A stretch of DNA of 64,000 nt from NCBI GenBank assembly GCA_963699535.1, contig CAVOUJ010000037.1, forward strand, positions 62,001-126,000, given 5' to 3'. The notes beneath the pieces were generated by a model. It saw nothing but the letters and a program-made list of their open reading frames with translations. It did no database searches and was not told the DNA's origin. This DNA comes from VBDM01 sp963699535. Lineage in GTDB: Bacteria > Pseudomonadota > Gammaproteobacteria > Burkholderiales > SG8-39. Every line of letters starts with the position of its first letter. The first letter of the stretch is position 1. Of this stretch, positions 63,430-64,000 are shown piece after piece. The position numbers were made by a program, and so were the translations under genes.

Positions 63430-64000
63430 ATGAGCATCTCGTGGAAAGCCATCGCGCCCGTCGCGGTCGCCATCGTCATTGCCCTCATACCGGCCCCGGC
63501 GGGGTTGCCGCAGTTCGCCTGGTATTACTTCGCGATCTTCGTCGGCGTTATCGTCGGCCTGATGTTCGAGCCGCTGCCCGGAGGCGCGATCGGGTTGATC
63601 GGCGTCGCGCTGGTGACCGTGCTGTCCGAGTACGTGTTCTTCAGCCCCGAGCAGCTCGCCAAGGCCGGCTTCAGCCCGGCCCGGGCGTCGCTCTCCTGGG
63701 CGCTCTCCGGCTTTTCCAACACCACGGTATGGCTGATCTTCGGCGCCTTCATGTTCGCGCTCGGCTACGAGAAGACCGGCCTCGGGCGGCGAATCGCGCT
63801 CTTGCTCGTCCGCGCGATGGGACGCAAGACTCTGACGCTCGGCTATGCAGTGACGATCGCCGACCTGCTGCTCGCGCCGTTCACGCCGTCCAACACCGCG
63901 CGCAGCGGCGGAACGATCTACCCGGTCATCCGCAACCTGCCCGCCCTCTACGAATCGAAGCCGAACGACCCCTCGATGCGGCGCATGGGCTCCTACCTCA
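63430..64000 (+). CDS. DASS-family anion:succinate antiporter (CitT/TtdT-like), 5' part
   Basis: A multi-pass membrane protein of which the first 190 residues lie in the window; the 3' end is beyond 64000. It begins MSISWKAIAPVAVAIVIALI and carries the SNT motif in LLAPFTPSNTARSGGTIYPV, found in CitT/TtdT-type antiporters that exchange citrate, tartrate or other dicarboxylates for succinate. It lies 36 bases after frdD. With fumA and frdABCD it would supply fumarate precursors and remove succinate. The exact substrate cannot be told. Confidence 0.85.
   Translation, partial: MSISWKAIAPVAVAIVIALIPAPAGLPQFAWYYFAIFVGVIVGLMFEPLPGGAIGLIGVALVTVLSEYVFFSPEQLAKAGFSPARASLSWALSGFSNTTVWLIFGAFMFALGYEKTGLGRRIALLLVRAMGRKTLTLGYAVTIADLLLAPFTPSNTARSGGTIYPVIRNLPALYESKPNDPSMRRMGSYL

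Overview
The window is a GC-rich chromosomal segment of a proteobacterium, most probably a betaproteobacterium. I infer this from the macromolecular-synthesis operon order rpsU-yqeY-dnaG-rpoD with tsaD diverging from it and plsY, folB and xerD next door, from a Bug-type (TctC) binding protein, from a TAXI/TRAP transporter, and from E. coli-like but clearly diverged housekeeping proteins. No CRISPR array, insertion sequence, prophage or integron was seen. Genes are densely packed; the largest gap is 45626-45910 (285 bases) and no gap exceeds 300 bases.

Layout. 1-5092: 3' end of uvrA, then a glutamate/aspartate-type ABC transporter (gltIJKL). 5178-9820: a membrane spermidine-synthase-like protein and a convergent acetolactate-synthase-like ThDP enzyme. 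9912-15437: a plus-strand run with a CoA-binding protein, an FNT channel, O-acetylhomoserine sulfhydrylase, a zinc alcohol dehydrogenase and a gamma-glutamyltransferase. 15454-22473: mostly minus-strand genes, including a five-gene cluster (NTF2-like, TctC, MFS, alpha/beta hydrolase, peptidase) and an ABC binding protein. 22512-31539: tRNA-CAU, rpoD, dnaG, yqeY, rpsU, then tsaD, plsY, folB, xerD and ogt. 31589-35680: a ModA-like binding protein and a TAXI-type TRAP transporter. 35756-40262: nadA divergent from a complete pqqABCDE operon. 40259-49034: a minus-strand cluster containing a sulfolactate sulfo-lyase pair (suyAB-like), a nicotinate phosphoribosyltransferase homologue with a MetE-like protein, an Ig-like surface lipoprotein, and metC. 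49156-57689: MATE exporter, an exported methyltransferase, enoyl-CoA hydratase, ACMSD-like amidohydrolase, alpha/beta hydrolase, LDH2-type dehydrogenase, aspartate aminotransferase/4-decarboxylase. 57701-64000: TRIC-like channel, class I fumarase, fumarate reductase frdABCD, and the start of a DASS (CitT/TtdT-like) antiporter.

The most coherent functional unit is the last one. Class I fumarase, FrdABCD and a dicarboxylate antiporter form a fumarate-respiration module, and two perfect FNR boxes (58376-58389 and 60032-60045) sit in front of fumA and frdA. The PQQ operon is complete and has a recognisable promoter. The macromolecular-synthesis operon carries a promoter, an internal terminator after rpsU and a strong hairpin at the rpoD stop. 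rpoD has a remarkable N-terminal extension of about 230 residues, rich in Arg, Lys, Ala and Glu.

A caution for users: at least 15 frameshifts break 12 otherwise conserved genes (uvrA, the spermidine-synthase homologue, the ThDP enzyme, GST, tsaD, MATE, the methyltransferase, the alpha/beta hydrolase, fumA, frdA, frdC, frdD). Every one is a +1 (one extra base), and conservation continues on both sides. I read these as sequencing or assembly errors, not pseudogenes, and give the corrected gene spans.
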